A stretch of 39,141 nt of DNA, taken from the NCBI RefSeq assembly GCF_003121405.1, contig NZ_QBUY01000087.1:1-39141 (forward strand), written 5' to 3'. Below are positions 1 to 7,795 of this stretch, piece after piece. This DNA is from Paraburkholderia sp. C35 (GTDB lineage Bacteria > Pseudomonadota > Gammaproteobacteria > Burkholderiales > Burkholderiaceae). The first letter of the stretch is position 1, and every line of letters starts with the position of its first letter. Made by a program: the position numbers and the translations under genes. The notes beneath the pieces were generated by a model that saw only the letters and a program-made list of their open reading frames with translations, had not been told where the DNA came from and did no database searches.

Positions 1-87
1 CCCGCTTTCTTTTGCCTACTTTTCTTTGCGGCGGCAAAGAAAAGTAGGTGCCGCCCCGCACAGGGGCAACACTAGCAAACCACTAAC
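1..87 (+). repeat. Left copy of 87-bp terminal inverted repeat containing a long hairpin
   Basis: Bases 1-87 are the exact reverse complement of 39034-39120 at the other end of the window. Weaker similarity continues a little further inward (a shared block ending in gccagc near 97-106). Inside the repeat, 15-29 and 34-48 form a perfect 15-bp stem with a 4-base GGCG loop. No transposase or integrase accompanies it. I see no further copy inside the window. It lies downstream of the slyB-like gene and beyond that gene's terminator. From general familiarity I believe such sequences are dispersed in Burkholderiaceae genomes, but I cannot search for that here. Short open frames crossing the repeat exist at both ends and are probably not genes. 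Confidence 0.9.
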
Positions 88-187
88 AAAAAGCGGACGC
101 CAGCGACAAGCAAAATCAAACCCACACAGCACCAGCAAAACAAACCGCCCAAAACCAACCCAAAAAGGGCCCGCCGCCCAAAGAGGC

Positions 188-220
188 AAAAAAAAACGCA
201 TGCACAGGGGAGCACATGCG
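188..220 (-). terminator. Rho-independent terminator of the slyB-like gene
   Basis: Read on the minus strand, 220-212 pairs with 205-197 (CGCATGTGC against GTGCATGCG, two G-U pairs) around a 6-base loop. Nine T residues (A188-A196 on the plus strand) follow. It lies about 60 bases past the stop of the slyB-like gene. Confidence 0.7.
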
Positions 221-278
221 TGTGAGGTTGCCGACACGACGCCTACACGCCGCCGGCAGGGAAATCAGACAAAAAAAC

Positions 279-767
279 TCAGTGCGTAACGCGCGTCACA
301 CCACCACTCGACAGCAGCCGCACACGCTCGCCAGCGCGGAAAATCTCGCCGGTCGCGCTCTGCGTAATCGCGCGCAAGTCGCCATTGTCGAGCCGAACGG
401 TAATCTCGACACCGTCCCGCATCGCCGTGCTGTTCTCGATCGTATTACCCGCCACAGCGCCCGCCAGGCCACCGACGATACCCGTCAGAATCGACCCGCG
501 GCCGCCGCCAATCGCGCTACCCGCCACTGCGCCAAGCGCACCGCCGCCGATCGCGCCCAAGCCGCTCGGCTGGCCGTTGTTCGAGCTGATCTTCACGGCA
601 CGCACGCTGTCCACCGTGCCCATGCGCACCGTCTCTTCACGCTGCGCCTGCGACGATGAGTACACATCAGCCGAACTGCTGTTGTACGCACAGCCCGACA
701 TGGCGAGCGAACTGACGATGACCGCGCCCAATACCAGGCGACTCCACGTACGACTCGTTGTTTTCAT
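279..767 (-). CDS. slyB: SlyB-like glycine-zipper outer-membrane lipoprotein
   Basis: The 162-residue product is a predicted lipoprotein of the SlyB / 17-kDa antigen family. An N-terminal signal peptide ends in a lipobox with Cys26 as the lipidated residue (LAMSGC). Residues about 68-108 are a glycine zipper with repeated GxxxG spacing (GGGALGAVAGSAIGGG and similar), probably two short transmembrane or membrane-inserted helices. The C-terminal third carries the family's beta-rich region with VRLDNGD and GERVRLL. Length and domain order match E. coli SlyB, a small outer-membrane lipoprotein tied to envelope integrity under PhoP control in enterobacteria; that regulation is not visible here. 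The ATG follows an AAGGGA Shine-Dalgarno. The gene appears monocistronic, with its own terminator, 73 bases beyond the end of the kinase gene. Confidence 0.88.
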   Translation of the reverse strand: MKTTSRTWSRLVLGAVIVSSLAMSGCAYNSSSADVYSSSQAQREETVRMGTVDSVRAVKISSNNGQPSGLGAIGGGALGAVAGSAIGGGRGSILTGIVGGLAGAVAGNTIENSTAMRDGVEITVRLDNGDLRAITQSATGEIFRAGERVRLLSSGGVTRVTH

Positions 768-840
768 TCCCTTGACTCCAAACGTCCAAACGGGCCCGCT
801 TCGAGCCCTTCAACCGCGACCGGTCAGGCGCTGCTCTCTG

Positions 841-1785
841 TCAGGCACCTTCAGGCAATTCATAACCGAATGCCTGCTTGAACCGTTCGTTGATCTCCGC
901 GCGCGAAGGCGCATAGTTCTGCGGCCCTTGATGTTCGATCTTGAGCGCGCCCATCAGGCTCGCGAGACGGCCGGTGGTCGCCCAACCCAGACCCTTCTCG
1001 ATGCCGTACAGCAGGCCGCCGCGGAACGCATCGCCGCAACCCGTCGGGTCCAGCACCTGCTTCGCCTTGACGGCCGGAATCTCTTCGATGCCGCCTGCAT
1101 GATGAATCTGCGCGCCGTGTTCGCCGCGCGTCACGATCAGCGCATCGACATGGCTCGCGATCTCTTCGATCGACCAGCCCGTCTTGTTGCTCACCAACGC
1201 AGCTTCGTAATCATTGACTGCGACGTAAGTGGCAAGTTCAATCATGCGGCGCAGCGACGCACCGTCGAAGAGGGGCAACCCCTGGCCCGGATCGAAGATG
1301 AACGGCGTGCCCGCTGCCGCAAATTGTTCGGAGTGCTGGATCATCCCGTCGAAACCGTCCGGCGCGACGATGCCGAGCTTCACGCCGGGCTGGTCCGCGC
1401 GGTTCAGGTGCGATTGCATCATCGCGCCCGGGTGGAATGCCGTGATCTGGTTGTTCTCGAGATCGGTCGTGATCATGGCCTGCGCCGAGTACGTGTCGGG
1501 CAGCACGCGCACGTGTTCCTTCGACAGACCGAGCGTATCGAGGCGGTCGATATACAGCTGCGAATCAACGGCGCCGAGGGTCGCCATGATACGTGCGTCG
1601 CCGCCCAGCAGATGCAGCGAGTAAGCGATATTTCCCGCGCAGCCGCCAAATTCGCGGCGCATCGTCGGCACGAGGAAGCTGACGTTCAGGATATGGACCT
1701 GCTCCGGCAGGATGTGCTCCCGAAAGCGCCCTTCGAAGGTCATGATGTTGTCGTAGGCGAGCGAGCCGCAAATCAGCGTAGCCAA
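841..1785 (-). CDS. PfkB/ribokinase-family nucleoside (adenosine-type) kinase
   Basis: The 314-residue protein is a PfkB-family sugar/nucleoside kinase. The N-terminal half has the substrate-side glycine motif (EFGGCAGNIAY, about 45-55). The C-terminal half has the PfkB signature with catalytic Asp (DPTGCGDAFRGG, about 244-255), where Asp250 should act as base and the GCGD turn forms the anion hole. It matches in character the Burkholderia thailandensis protein characterised as a mesophilic nucleoside kinase; the substrate assignment is by that family knowledge, not by a visible specificity residue. The start is TTG at 1785: an AGGAAC Shine-Dalgarno lies about 10 bases upstream and the typical family N-terminus begins there. 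The next in-frame Met would remove the first beta strand. It lies downstream of tpx on the same strand, probably as a separate transcript because a terminator intervenes. Confidence 0.87.
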   Translation of the reverse strand: MATLICGSLAYDNIMTFEGRFREHILPEQVHILNVSFLVPTMRREFGGCAGNIAYSLHLLGGDARIMATLGAVDSQLYIDRLDTLGLSKEHVRVLPDTYSAQAMITTDLENNQITAFHPGAMMQSHLNRADQPGVKLGIVAPDGFDGMIQHSEQFAAAGTPFIFDPGQGLPLFDGASLRRMIELATYVAVNDYEAALVSNKTGWSIEEIASHVDALIVTRGEHGAQIHHAGGIEEIPAVKAKQVLDPTGCGDAFRGGLLYGIEKGLGWATTGRLASLMGALKIEHQGPQNYAPSRAEINERFKQAFGYELPEGA

Positions 1786-1828
1786 GGCGAGCGTTCCTAT
1801 AAATGTCGATCGGTGTCGATCAGAAGAG

Positions 1829-1862
1829 AAAAAGGGCGCGACGATGTGACAGCGCCGCGCCC
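1829..1862 (-). terminator. Probable Rho-independent terminator of tpx
   Basis: On the minus strand GGGCGCG (1862-1856) pairs with CGCGCCC (1840-1834) around a 15-base loop. Five T residues follow (A1829-A1833 on the plus strand). The large loop makes this less certain than the other terminators in the window. Confidence 0.5.
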
Positions 1863-1904
1863 GATTCGAAACGGGAGCGGCGCTGTGTCGACGCAGTGTG
1901 AAGC

Positions 1905-2405
1905 TTACTTCAGCGCGGCGAGCGCTGCGTCGTAGTTCGGTTCGTTCTTGATTTCGCTGACGAGTTCAGCGTGCACGACCTTGTCGTTTTCATCGACGAC
2001 GACGACAGCGCGTGCCGTCAGGCCTGTCAGCGGACCGCTCGTCACGTCGACGCCGTAGGCCTGCGCGAACTCGTGGCCGCGGAAGGTCGATGCCGTCACG
2101 CCGTTTTCGATGCCTTCCGTTGTGCAGAAGCGCGAAGCCGCGAACGGCAGGTCGCCCGACACCACGATCACGGCCGTGTTGTTCAGCTTGGCAGCGGCTT
2201 CGTTGAACTTGCGCGTCGAGGTGGCGCAGGTCGGCGTGTCGAGGCTCGGCACGATGTTCAGCACCTTGCGCTTGCCGGCGAAGTCGCCGAGCGTGAGCGG
2301 CTTCAGATCCTTGCCGACCAGCGAAAAGGCGGGTGCCGCCTGGCCAACGGACGGGAACGTGCCAGCGACTTCGATCGGGTTGCCACCCAGCGTGACTTGA
2401 CTCAT
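1905..2405 (-). CDS. tpx: Thiol peroxidase (Tpx, atypical 2-Cys peroxiredoxin)
   Basis: This 166-residue peroxiredoxin reduces hydrogen peroxide and alkyl hydroperoxides with electrons from thioredoxin. The peroxidatic Cys60 sits in the family motif PSLDTPTCATS, preceded by the Thr of the active site. The resolving Cys94 is in SRFCTTEG. Spacing and length match E. coli Tpx (Cys61/Cys95, about 168 residues). The ATG at 2405 is chosen because a GGAG Shine-Dalgarno lies 6 bases upstream and the typical N-terminus (MSQVTLGGNPIEVAG) begins there; an upstream in-frame Met at 2495 would add 30 atypical residues. It is transcribed away from the zinc-ribbon gene with 93 bases between them. Confidence 0.95.
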   Translation of the reverse strand: MSQVTLGGNPIEVAGTFPSVGQAAPAFSLVGKDLKPLTLGDFAGKRKVLNIVPSLDTPTCATSTRKFNEAAAKLNNTAVIVVSGDLPFAASRFCTTEGIENGVTASTFRGHEFAQAYGVDVTSGPLTGLTARAVVVVDENDKVVHAELVSEIKNEPNYDAALAALK

Positions 2406-2498
2406 GTTGTGCTCCGAAGATTCGTCAGGGATTGACGGGATGCGTGCCCGGTTCGCACCGGGCGCGCGGATAACCTGCGCGCGCTGCAGCGCCATCCG

Positions 2499-4283
2499 TT
2501 ATGGATAGAAAATCTGCACGCGGAAATTCGAGGCGACGGTGTCGCCTGTGTCGAGGCGCACGATCATCGTCTGCGTCGTGCGTGCCGGCAGGCCCGCCGC
2601 AATCGGCGTGCCGGGCTTCACATAGTCTTGCGGCCACAGCACGCGCCGCACGGCGATGTTGTTGTTCTCGTCGAGCAGCGTCAGCTCGACAGCGGGATAG
2701 GCGAGCGCGAGATCGAAGCGGTTACGCAGCGGCATCTTCAGTTCGAGCTTGTGCGGGCCGTCGATCTGCCGCAAGTCCGACGGCTCGACCAGCAAGCCGT
2801 CGATGTCGCGCGGCGGCTCGACCTTGCAGCCGAGATGCGAGCAGGCCTTCAGGAAAAACCCCTGCGCATCGGGCCACGCGACCATCACGGTTTCGCGCTG
2901 CCACCAGGCGAGTTGCACGAGCAACGCGCAGCCAAGCAGGCCGGCTGCGACACCGCCCAGCACGTGCCACACGATACGGCTCGGTTCCGGCGCGCGCGGC
3001 TCGCGCGTGACGGCGAATGCATCGTCGTCGCCGCTGGGTGCGGCAGCGAAGGGACCGCCCGGCTCGCCGTACGGCGCGCGTGCGGCAGCGCCGAAGCGCG
3101 GTTCGAGATCGGGTTCCGTCGATGGCGCGCCAAAGTACGGTTCGCGTTCGCGATGTTGTTCTGCGTGTTCTGCGTGCTCGGCGGACGGCATGACGGTGCG
3201 GTCGTCGTCTTCGAACACATGCTTCGCGGATTCGTCGCGACGCGATTCCTGCAAGGCGTCATCGAACGGGTCGCGCAGCGGTGCTTGCGATTCGCGGTTC
3301 GCTTCGTTCAGCGTTGGATCCTGATGCGCCTGCGCTGACGTGTGAAGCGCCTCGGCTGCACCCACGGCGGCGGTATTGAAAGCGGGTTCCGCTTTCATAT
3401 GCACATGTTGCGGCTCGGCGGATTGCTCGAACGCCGGCTGCGCCGGTGCGTCGACAGCCGGTTCGACCGTCGCTGCAGCAGCCGCGACGTCGGGCGTTTC
3501 AGATGTTGCTTCTGCCGGCGTTGCGCTGTGCGGCTCGTGCTCGACCGGGCCGCGCGCAATCGCCTTCTCGAGGTTCATCGGCTGCGACTGGGTGAGTTCG
3601 AGCGTGAGAGGCGGTTGCGCGGAGCGCGGAATCGTGACGGGATTGATCGGAATCGTCGACGCGTTGTGGCGGATGCGTCGGTCGATCGACGCGTCCGGCG
3701 CGGGCGCCCACGGGTTCCAGGCTTCGGCGCGGAAGTCCGGCTTCTCGTCCGATGATGCCGGTGGCGTGTCGTCGGCAGGGGCCGGCGCTGCTACCGGCGA
3801 GGCGTGCGCCGCTGCTTCGTGCGGAACCTCGACATCGGCGGTCGCTTGCGTGGCAACAGTAGCTGCGTGTGCGACGTCTACCGGCGCCGCTTCGGCATGG
3901 ACAGGTTCCGTGGCGGCTTGCGCTTCCTCTACAGCGTGCTCAGCCGCAACCGGCTGCGGTGCAGCTTCCTCGACATGCACGACAGCGGGGGCGACAGGTT
4001 CGACAGCAGGCGAGTGCGGTGCTTCAACCGCAGGCTTCGCTTCACGAAGCGGCGCCACGCCGCCGTTCGCCAGTGTCTCGAGCGTATGCGCCGTCACATC
4101 GTCGATCGTGACGGGCTTCGCCTTGTCGATACTCACGCCGTTGCTCACGTCGAACAGGCTGCTCGACGCGTCGAACACTTCCTTGCAGTGGCCACAACGC
4201 ACGAGTCCGCGGCGCAGCGTGAGCTGCTCCGGCTGGAGTCTGAAGACGGTTTCGCAGAAGGGACAGCGTGTCGCTAGAAGCAT
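2499..4283 (-). CDS. Zinc-ribbon, Ala/Pro/Glu-rich, DUF3426 single-pass membrane protein
   Basis: The 594-residue protein has three parts. Residues 1-40 form an MJ0042-type zinc ribbon with Cys7, Cys10, Cys30 and Cys33 (CPFC and CGHC). Residues about 60-430 are low-complexity, rich in Ala, Pro, Glu and Val, with scattered charged blocks, and look disordered. One hydrophobic segment at about 437-461 is followed by a C-terminal domain of about 133 residues of the DUF3426 type, with Cys481 and Cys486. The topology implied is a cytoplasmic zinc ribbon, a long linker, one membrane span and an outside domain. The function is unknown. DUF3426 proteins often sit next to prmA in beta-proteobacteria, as here (69 bases apart, same strand). 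The linker is much longer than a simple tether needs. Confidence 0.88.
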   Translation of the reverse strand: MLLATRCPFCETVFRLQPEQLTLRRGLVRCGHCKEVFDASSSLFDVSNGVSIDKAKPVTIDDVTAHTLETLANGGVAPLREAKPAVEAPHSPAVEPVAPAVVHVEEAAPQPVAAEHAVEEAQAATEPVHAEAAPVDVAHAATVATQATADVEVPHEAAAHASPVAAPAPADDTPPASSDEKPDFRAEAWNPWAPAPDASIDRRIRHNASTIPINPVTIPRSAQPPLTLELTQSQPMNLEKAIARGPVEHEPHSATPAEATSETPDVAAAAATVEPAVDAPAQPAFEQSAEPQHVHMKAEPAFNTAAVGAAEALHTSAQAHQDPTLNEANRESQAPLRDPFDDALQESRRDESAKHVFEDDDRTVMPSAEHAEHAEQHREREPYFGAPSTEPDLEPRFGAAARAPYGEPGGPFAAAPSGDDDAFAVTREPRAPEPSRIVWHVLGGVAAGLLGCALLVQLAWWQRETVMVAWPDAQGFFLKACSHLGCKVEPPRDIDGLLVEPSDLRQIDGPHKLELKMPLRNRFDLALAYPAVELTLLDENNNIAVRRVLWPQDYVKPGTPIAAGLPARTTQTMIVRLDTGDTVASNFRVQIFYP

Positions 4284-4352
4284 ATCGAGCCGTAAGACCG
4301 GTTAGCCGCAAAGGTGCCGAATGGGGCCGGAAGCAAACTAATATGCGTTATT

Positions 4353-5255
4353 CTAATTGCTTTCGCGTCGCGTACCCGCAAGGCATACCCAGCCTTCGTG
4401 TTCGCGCCACACCGCAATGTCGATCCACTGCTGATAGACCTGCGCTACTTCCTCAGCCTGCCGCGCGAGAATGCCCGACAGCGCAATGCGTCCACCCGGC
4501 TTCACCTTCGACGACAACATCGACGCCATCAGCTTCAGCGGGTTCGACAGAATGTTGGCGACGACGATATCGAACTCGCCCGCCGGGCAATCATCAGGCA
4601 AACCATAAGTCACTTCCGCGCGATTGCGCTCGCTGTTGTGACGCGCCGATTCGACCGCTTGCGGATCGATGTCGATACCAAAGACGGGATTCGCGCCGCA
4701 CTTTTTAGCGAGGATCGCGAGAATGCCGGAGCCGCAACCGTAGTCGAGCACCGACTGATCCTGCTTCACGTTCTGCTCGAGCCATTCCATGCACAGACGC
4801 GTGGTGGGATGGCTGCCCGTGCCGAACGCGAGGCCCGGATCGAGTTCGAGCACGAGCGCGTCGGGGTCGGGTGCATCGTGCCACGACGGCACGACCCAGA
4901 TACGCTCGCCAATCGGAATCGGATCGAACTGGGATTGCGTGAGACGCACCCAGTCCTGTTCTTCGACCTCGCGCACGCTGAACGACGGCGTGCCGGCGAG
5001 GCCGAGTTCGTTCGCAGCGGCCGCCAGCAGCACGGCCGGCTCGTGTTCCGGCGCCAGCAACGCGATCACGCGCGAATGCGTCCACGCAGTGCGGTCCGGC
5101 GTGAGACCGGGTTCGCCGAACAGCGGCTGCTCGTCGGGCGTGTCGGCATCCGCGTCTTCGACGGACACCGACAGCGCGCCCAGTTCGAGCAGCGCATCCG
5201 ACAACGCTTCCGCGTGCTCGCGCGCGAGTTCGACGACCAGTTCCCGGTAACTCAT
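4353..5255 (-). CDS. prmA: Ribosomal protein L11 methyltransferase
   Basis: The 300-residue SAM-dependent methyltransferase trimethylates ribosomal protein L11. An N-terminal L11-binding region (1-~125) is followed by a Rossmann methyltransferase domain with motif I (VLDYGCGSGILAI) and the following acidic loop (FGIDIDPQA). The NILSNPL motif corresponds to the catalytic N-x-x-x-x-P-L segment of PrmA. Length is close to E. coli PrmA (293). The ATG lies three bases past the stop of accC, so the two are translationally linked, as in many beta-proteobacteria. Confidence 0.95.
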   Translation of the reverse strand: MSYRELVVELAREHAEALSDALLELGALSVSVEDADADTPDEQPLFGEPGLTPDRTAWTHSRVIALLAPEHEPAVLLAAAANELGLAGTPSFSVREVEEQDWVRLTQSQFDPIPIGERIWVVPSWHDAPDPDALVLELDPGLAFGTGSHPTTRLCMEWLEQNVKQDQSVLDYGCGSGILAILAKKCGANPVFGIDIDPQAVESARHNSERNRAEVTYGLPDDCPAGEFDIVVANILSNPLKLMASMLSSKVKPGGRIALSGILARQAEEVAQVYQQWIDIAVWREHEGWVCLAGTRRESN

Positions 5256-5258
5256 TGC

Positions 5259-6626
5259 TTACGCTTCTTCCGGTGCGGCTTGCAGTTTCTGCGCGAGCCG
5301 GTTTTCGAGGTAATGGATGCTCGTGCCGCCCTCGACGAACTTCGCGTCGAGCATCAGCTCGCGATGCAGCGGAATGTTGGTCTGAATGCCTTCGACCACC
5401 ATTTCCGACAGCGCGATGCGCATCCGCTTGATTGCCTGTTCGCGCGTTGCGCCGTAAGCGATCAGCTTGCCGATCATCGAATCATAGTTCGGCGGCACGA
5501 AATAGCCGTTATAAGCGTGCGAATCGACGCGAATGCCGGGGCCGCCCGGCATATGCCACGACGTCAGACGACCCGGCGACGGCGTGAACTTGAACGGATC
5601 TTCGGCGTTGATACGGCATTCGATCGCATGTCCGCGGAACTGGATGTCGCGCTGACGGATGGCGAGCTTTTCGCCTGCCGCAATGCGGATCTGTTCCTGC
5701 CCGATGTCGATGCCCGTGATCAGTTCGGTAACCGGGTGCTCGACCTGCACGCGCGTGTTCATTTCGATGAAGTAGAACTCGCCGTTTTCGTACAGGAATT
5801 CGAACGTGCCTGCGCCGAGGTAGCCCAGCTTCTTGCACGCGTCCGCGCAGCGGTCGCCGATACGCTCGATCAGACGGCGCGCGATGCCCGGCGCCGGTGC
5901 CTCTTCGATCACCTTCTGGTGACGGCGCTGCATCGAGCAGTCACGCTCGCCGAGCCACAGTGCGTTCTTGAACGAGTCGGCCAGCACCTGGATTTCGATG
6001 TGCCGCGGGTTCTCCAGGTATTTCTCCATGTAGACCTGCGGATTGCCGAACGCACGGCCCGCTTCTTCGCGCGTCATGTTGACGGCGTTCACGAGCGCGG
6101 CTTCCGTGTGCACGACGCGCATGCCGCGGCCACCGCCGCCGCCTGCCGCCTTGATGATCACCGGATAGCCCACCTGGCGGGCAATCTTCACGATCTCCTT
6201 CGGATCTTCCGGCAACGCGCCTTCAGAACCGGGCACGCAGGGCACGCCCGTCTTGATCATGGTCTGCTTCGCGGTGACCTTGTCGCCCATCATGCGGATC
6301 GTGTCGGGGCGCGGGCCGATGAAGACGAAGCCCGATTGCTCGACGCGCTCGGCAAAGTCTGCGTTCTCGGACAGGAAGCCGTAGCCGGGGTGAATCGCTT
6401 CGGCGTCCGTCACTTCCGCCGCGCTGATCAGCGCGGGCATGTTCAGGTACGAAAGGATCGACGGCGCCGGTCCGATACAGACCGCCTCGTCGGCGAGCTT
6501 CACGTACTTGGCTTCCTTGTCGGCTTCGGAATAGACGACGACCGTCTTGACGCCGAGTTCGCGGCACGCGCGCTGGATACGGAGCGCGATTTCGCCGCGA
6601 TTGGCAATGAGGATTTTTTCAAACAT
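5259..6626 (-). CDS. accC: Acetyl-CoA carboxylase, biotin carboxylase subunit
   Basis: The 455-residue ATP-grasp enzyme carboxylates the biotin of BCCP with bicarbonate and ATP, the first half of malonyl-CoA synthesis for fatty acids. Visible landmarks are the N-terminal FEKILIANRGEIALR, the glycine-rich ATP lid (GGGGGRGMR), the RDCSMQRRHQKVIEE block, and the catalytic FIEMNTRVQVEHPVTE containing the metal-binding Glu and active-site Asn/Arg. Length matches the family (about 450). The ATG at 6626 gives the canonical MFEKIL start; a Met 7 codons upstream is possible but atypical. It is downstream of accB (132-base gap containing a hairpin) and upstream of prmA. Confidence 0.97.
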   Translation of the reverse strand: MFEKILIANRGEIALRIQRACRELGVKTVVVYSEADKEAKYVKLADEAVCIGPAPSILSYLNMPALISAAEVTDAEAIHPGYGFLSENADFAERVEQSGFVFIGPRPDTIRMMGDKVTAKQTMIKTGVPCVPGSEGALPEDPKEIVKIARQVGYPVIIKAAGGGGGRGMRVVHTEAALVNAVNMTREEAGRAFGNPQVYMEKYLENPRHIEIQVLADSFKNALWLGERDCSMQRRHQKVIEEAPAPGIARRLIERIGDRCADACKKLGYLGAGTFEFLYENGEFYFIEMNTRVQVEHPVTELITGIDIGQEQIRIAAGEKLAIRQRDIQFRGHAIECRINAEDPFKFTPSPGRLTSWHMPGGPGIRVDSHAYNGYFVPPNYDSMIGKLIAYGATREQAIKRMRIALSEMVVEGIQTNIPLHRELMLDAKFVEGGTSIHYLENRLAQKLQAAPEEA

Positions 6627-6705
6627 AGCGGATATTCGACTCATCAATGGGCGCCGCGGGCCCGGTTGGTTCGAAGGGACGGGCGGCTGCCTCAGAGGAT
6701 CGGTG

Positions 6706-6730
6706 GCGCGCCCGAAGAAGGAGGGCGCGC
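6706..6730 (-). other. Intercistronic hairpin between accB and accC
   Basis: GCGCGCCC (6706-6713) and GGGCGCGC (6723-6730) form a perfect 8-bp GC-only stem with a 9-base loop in the 132-base accB/accC gap. No T-run follows, so it is not a simple terminator. It could stabilise or process the transcript and adjust the BCCP:biotin carboxylase ratio (inference). Confidence 0.55.
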
Positions 6731-6758
6731 GGATGGCAAACGGCTACAGCGTGCCGGA

Positions 6759-7232
6759 TCAGCCGATCACGAACAGCGGCTGGCCGTATTCGACTGCCTG
6801 GCCGTTCTCGACGAGGATTTCCTTGATGACGCCGGCCGCATCCGATTCGATCTCGTTCAGGAGCTTCATCGCTTCGATGATGCAGATCGTCTGGCCTTCC
6901 TTCACCGTGTCGCCCACCTGCACGAACGGATCTGCGCCCGGCGACGGCGCACGGTAGAACGTGCCGACCATCGGCGACGTCACGACGTGGCCTTGCGGTG
7001 CGGCTGCTGCAGGCGTGGCCGGCGCGGCGCCACCGGCTGCTTCGGCCGGGTGAGCTGCGGGCGCTACACCCGGCGCGGCGAATTGCGGCGCAAAGTTGCC
7101 AGGCTGCTGGACGTAAACGGGCGGCGCGTTCTTGACGATGCGCACCTTGCCTTCGCCCTCGGTCACTTCGAGTTCGGAGATGCCAGACTCGGAGACGAGG
7201 TCGATCAGAGTCTTCAGTTTACGTAGATCCAT
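6759..7232 (-). CDS. accB: Acetyl-CoA carboxylase, biotin carboxyl carrier protein (BCCP)
   Basis: The 157-residue protein carries the biotin of acetyl-CoA carboxylase. An N-terminal dimer/AccC-interaction region (MDLRKLKTLIDL...) is followed by an Ala/Pro-rich flexible linker (about 36-80) and the biotinyl domain. The biotinylated Lys123 lies in the canonical EAMKLLNEIE, and SPMVGTFYRAPSPGADPFV supplies the BCCP-specific thumb region. Length matches E. coli AccB (156). It stands between aroQ and accC on the minus strand; both flanking gaps contain strong hairpins. Confidence 0.97.
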   Translation of the reverse strand: MDLRKLKTLIDLVSESGISELEVTEGEGKVRIVKNAPPVYVQQPGNFAPQFAAPGVAPAAHPAEAAGGAAPATPAAAAPQGHVVTSPMVGTFYRAPSPGADPFVQVGDTVKEGQTICIIEAMKLLNEIESDAAGVIKEILVENGQAVEYGQPLFVIG

Positions 7233-7255
7233 GGGCTTTCCCCTTCAATGCGTGA

Positions 7256-7281
7256 AGCGCCAGCGGGTTGCCGCTGGCGCT
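7256..7281 (-). other. Intercistronic hairpin between aroQ and accB
   Basis: Bases 7256-7266 and 7271-7281 form a perfect 11-bp stem (AGCGCCAGCGG and its complement) with a 4-base GTTG loop inside the 68-base aroQ/accB gap. No T-run follows on the minus strand. Possible roles are partial termination, RNA processing or 5' protection of the accBC message (inference). Confidence 0.6.
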
Positions 7282-7300
7282 GAATTCGTGTTTTGGGTTG

Positions 7301-7765
7301 TCAGTTGCGCGGCGATCCTGCCGTCCCAGCGGCCAGCCGGTCGAGCGCATATTCGAGTGCGTACAGATAGCCCTTCCAGCCGAGGCCGCAAATCACGCCC
7401 TCTGCCTGGTCGGAGAAATACGAGTGATGCCTGAACGGCTCTCGACGATGCACGTTCGACAGATGAATCTCGACGAACGGGATGCCGACGCCCGCCAGGG
7501 CGTCCCGGATCGCCACGCTGGTGTGCGTGTACGCAGCCGGGTTGATCAGAATGAAATCGGTCTTCTCGGTTCGAGCGGACTGGATGCGATCGACGAGCGC
7601 GCCTTCATGATTGCTCTGGAAGGTGGCCAGCTCGACGCCGGCGTCCGCTGCGCGGTCGGCGAGCGCCTGATCGATCTGCGGGAGCGTGACGCGGCCATAC
7701 ACCTCAGGTTCCCGGGTGCCGAGAAGGTTGAGGTTGGGGCCGTGCAGAACCAGCAGTCGCGTCAT
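7301..7765 (-). CDS. aroQ: Type II 3-dehydroquinate dehydratase
   Basis: The 154-residue enzyme dehydrates 3-dehydroquinate to 3-dehydroshikimate in the shikimate pathway. The N-terminal GPNLNLLGTREPEVYG supplies catalytic Tyr23 and Arg18. NPAAYTHTSVAIRDAL and the EIHLSNVHRREPFRHHSY segment (catalytic His and the Ser/Asn shikimate-binding residues) are typical of the dodecameric type II class. Length is standard (about 150). It is probably the first gene of aroQ-accB-accC-prmA. A later shikimate-pathway gene, aroE, is in this window on the other strand. Confidence 0.96.
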   Translation of the reverse strand: MTRLLVLHGPNLNLLGTREPEVYGRVTLPQIDQALADRAADAGVELATFQSNHEGALVDRIQSARTEKTDFILINPAAYTHTSVAIRDALAGVGIPFVEIHLSNVHRREPFRHHSYFSDQAEGVICGLGWKGYLYALEYALDRLAAGTAGSPRN

Positions 7766-7795
7766 GGTCGGTTCGTTTTCCGTGGAATTGGCCGC

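Noticed and set aside
385..1935. A 516-codon plus-strand frame
   Set aside because: Antisense to the slyB-like and kinase genes; no recognisable domain.
4314..7226. A 970-codon open frame on the plus strand
   Set aside because: It runs antisense to prmA, accC and accB; its product is Arg/His/Asp-rich with no family match, as expected for the opposite strand of high-GC genes.
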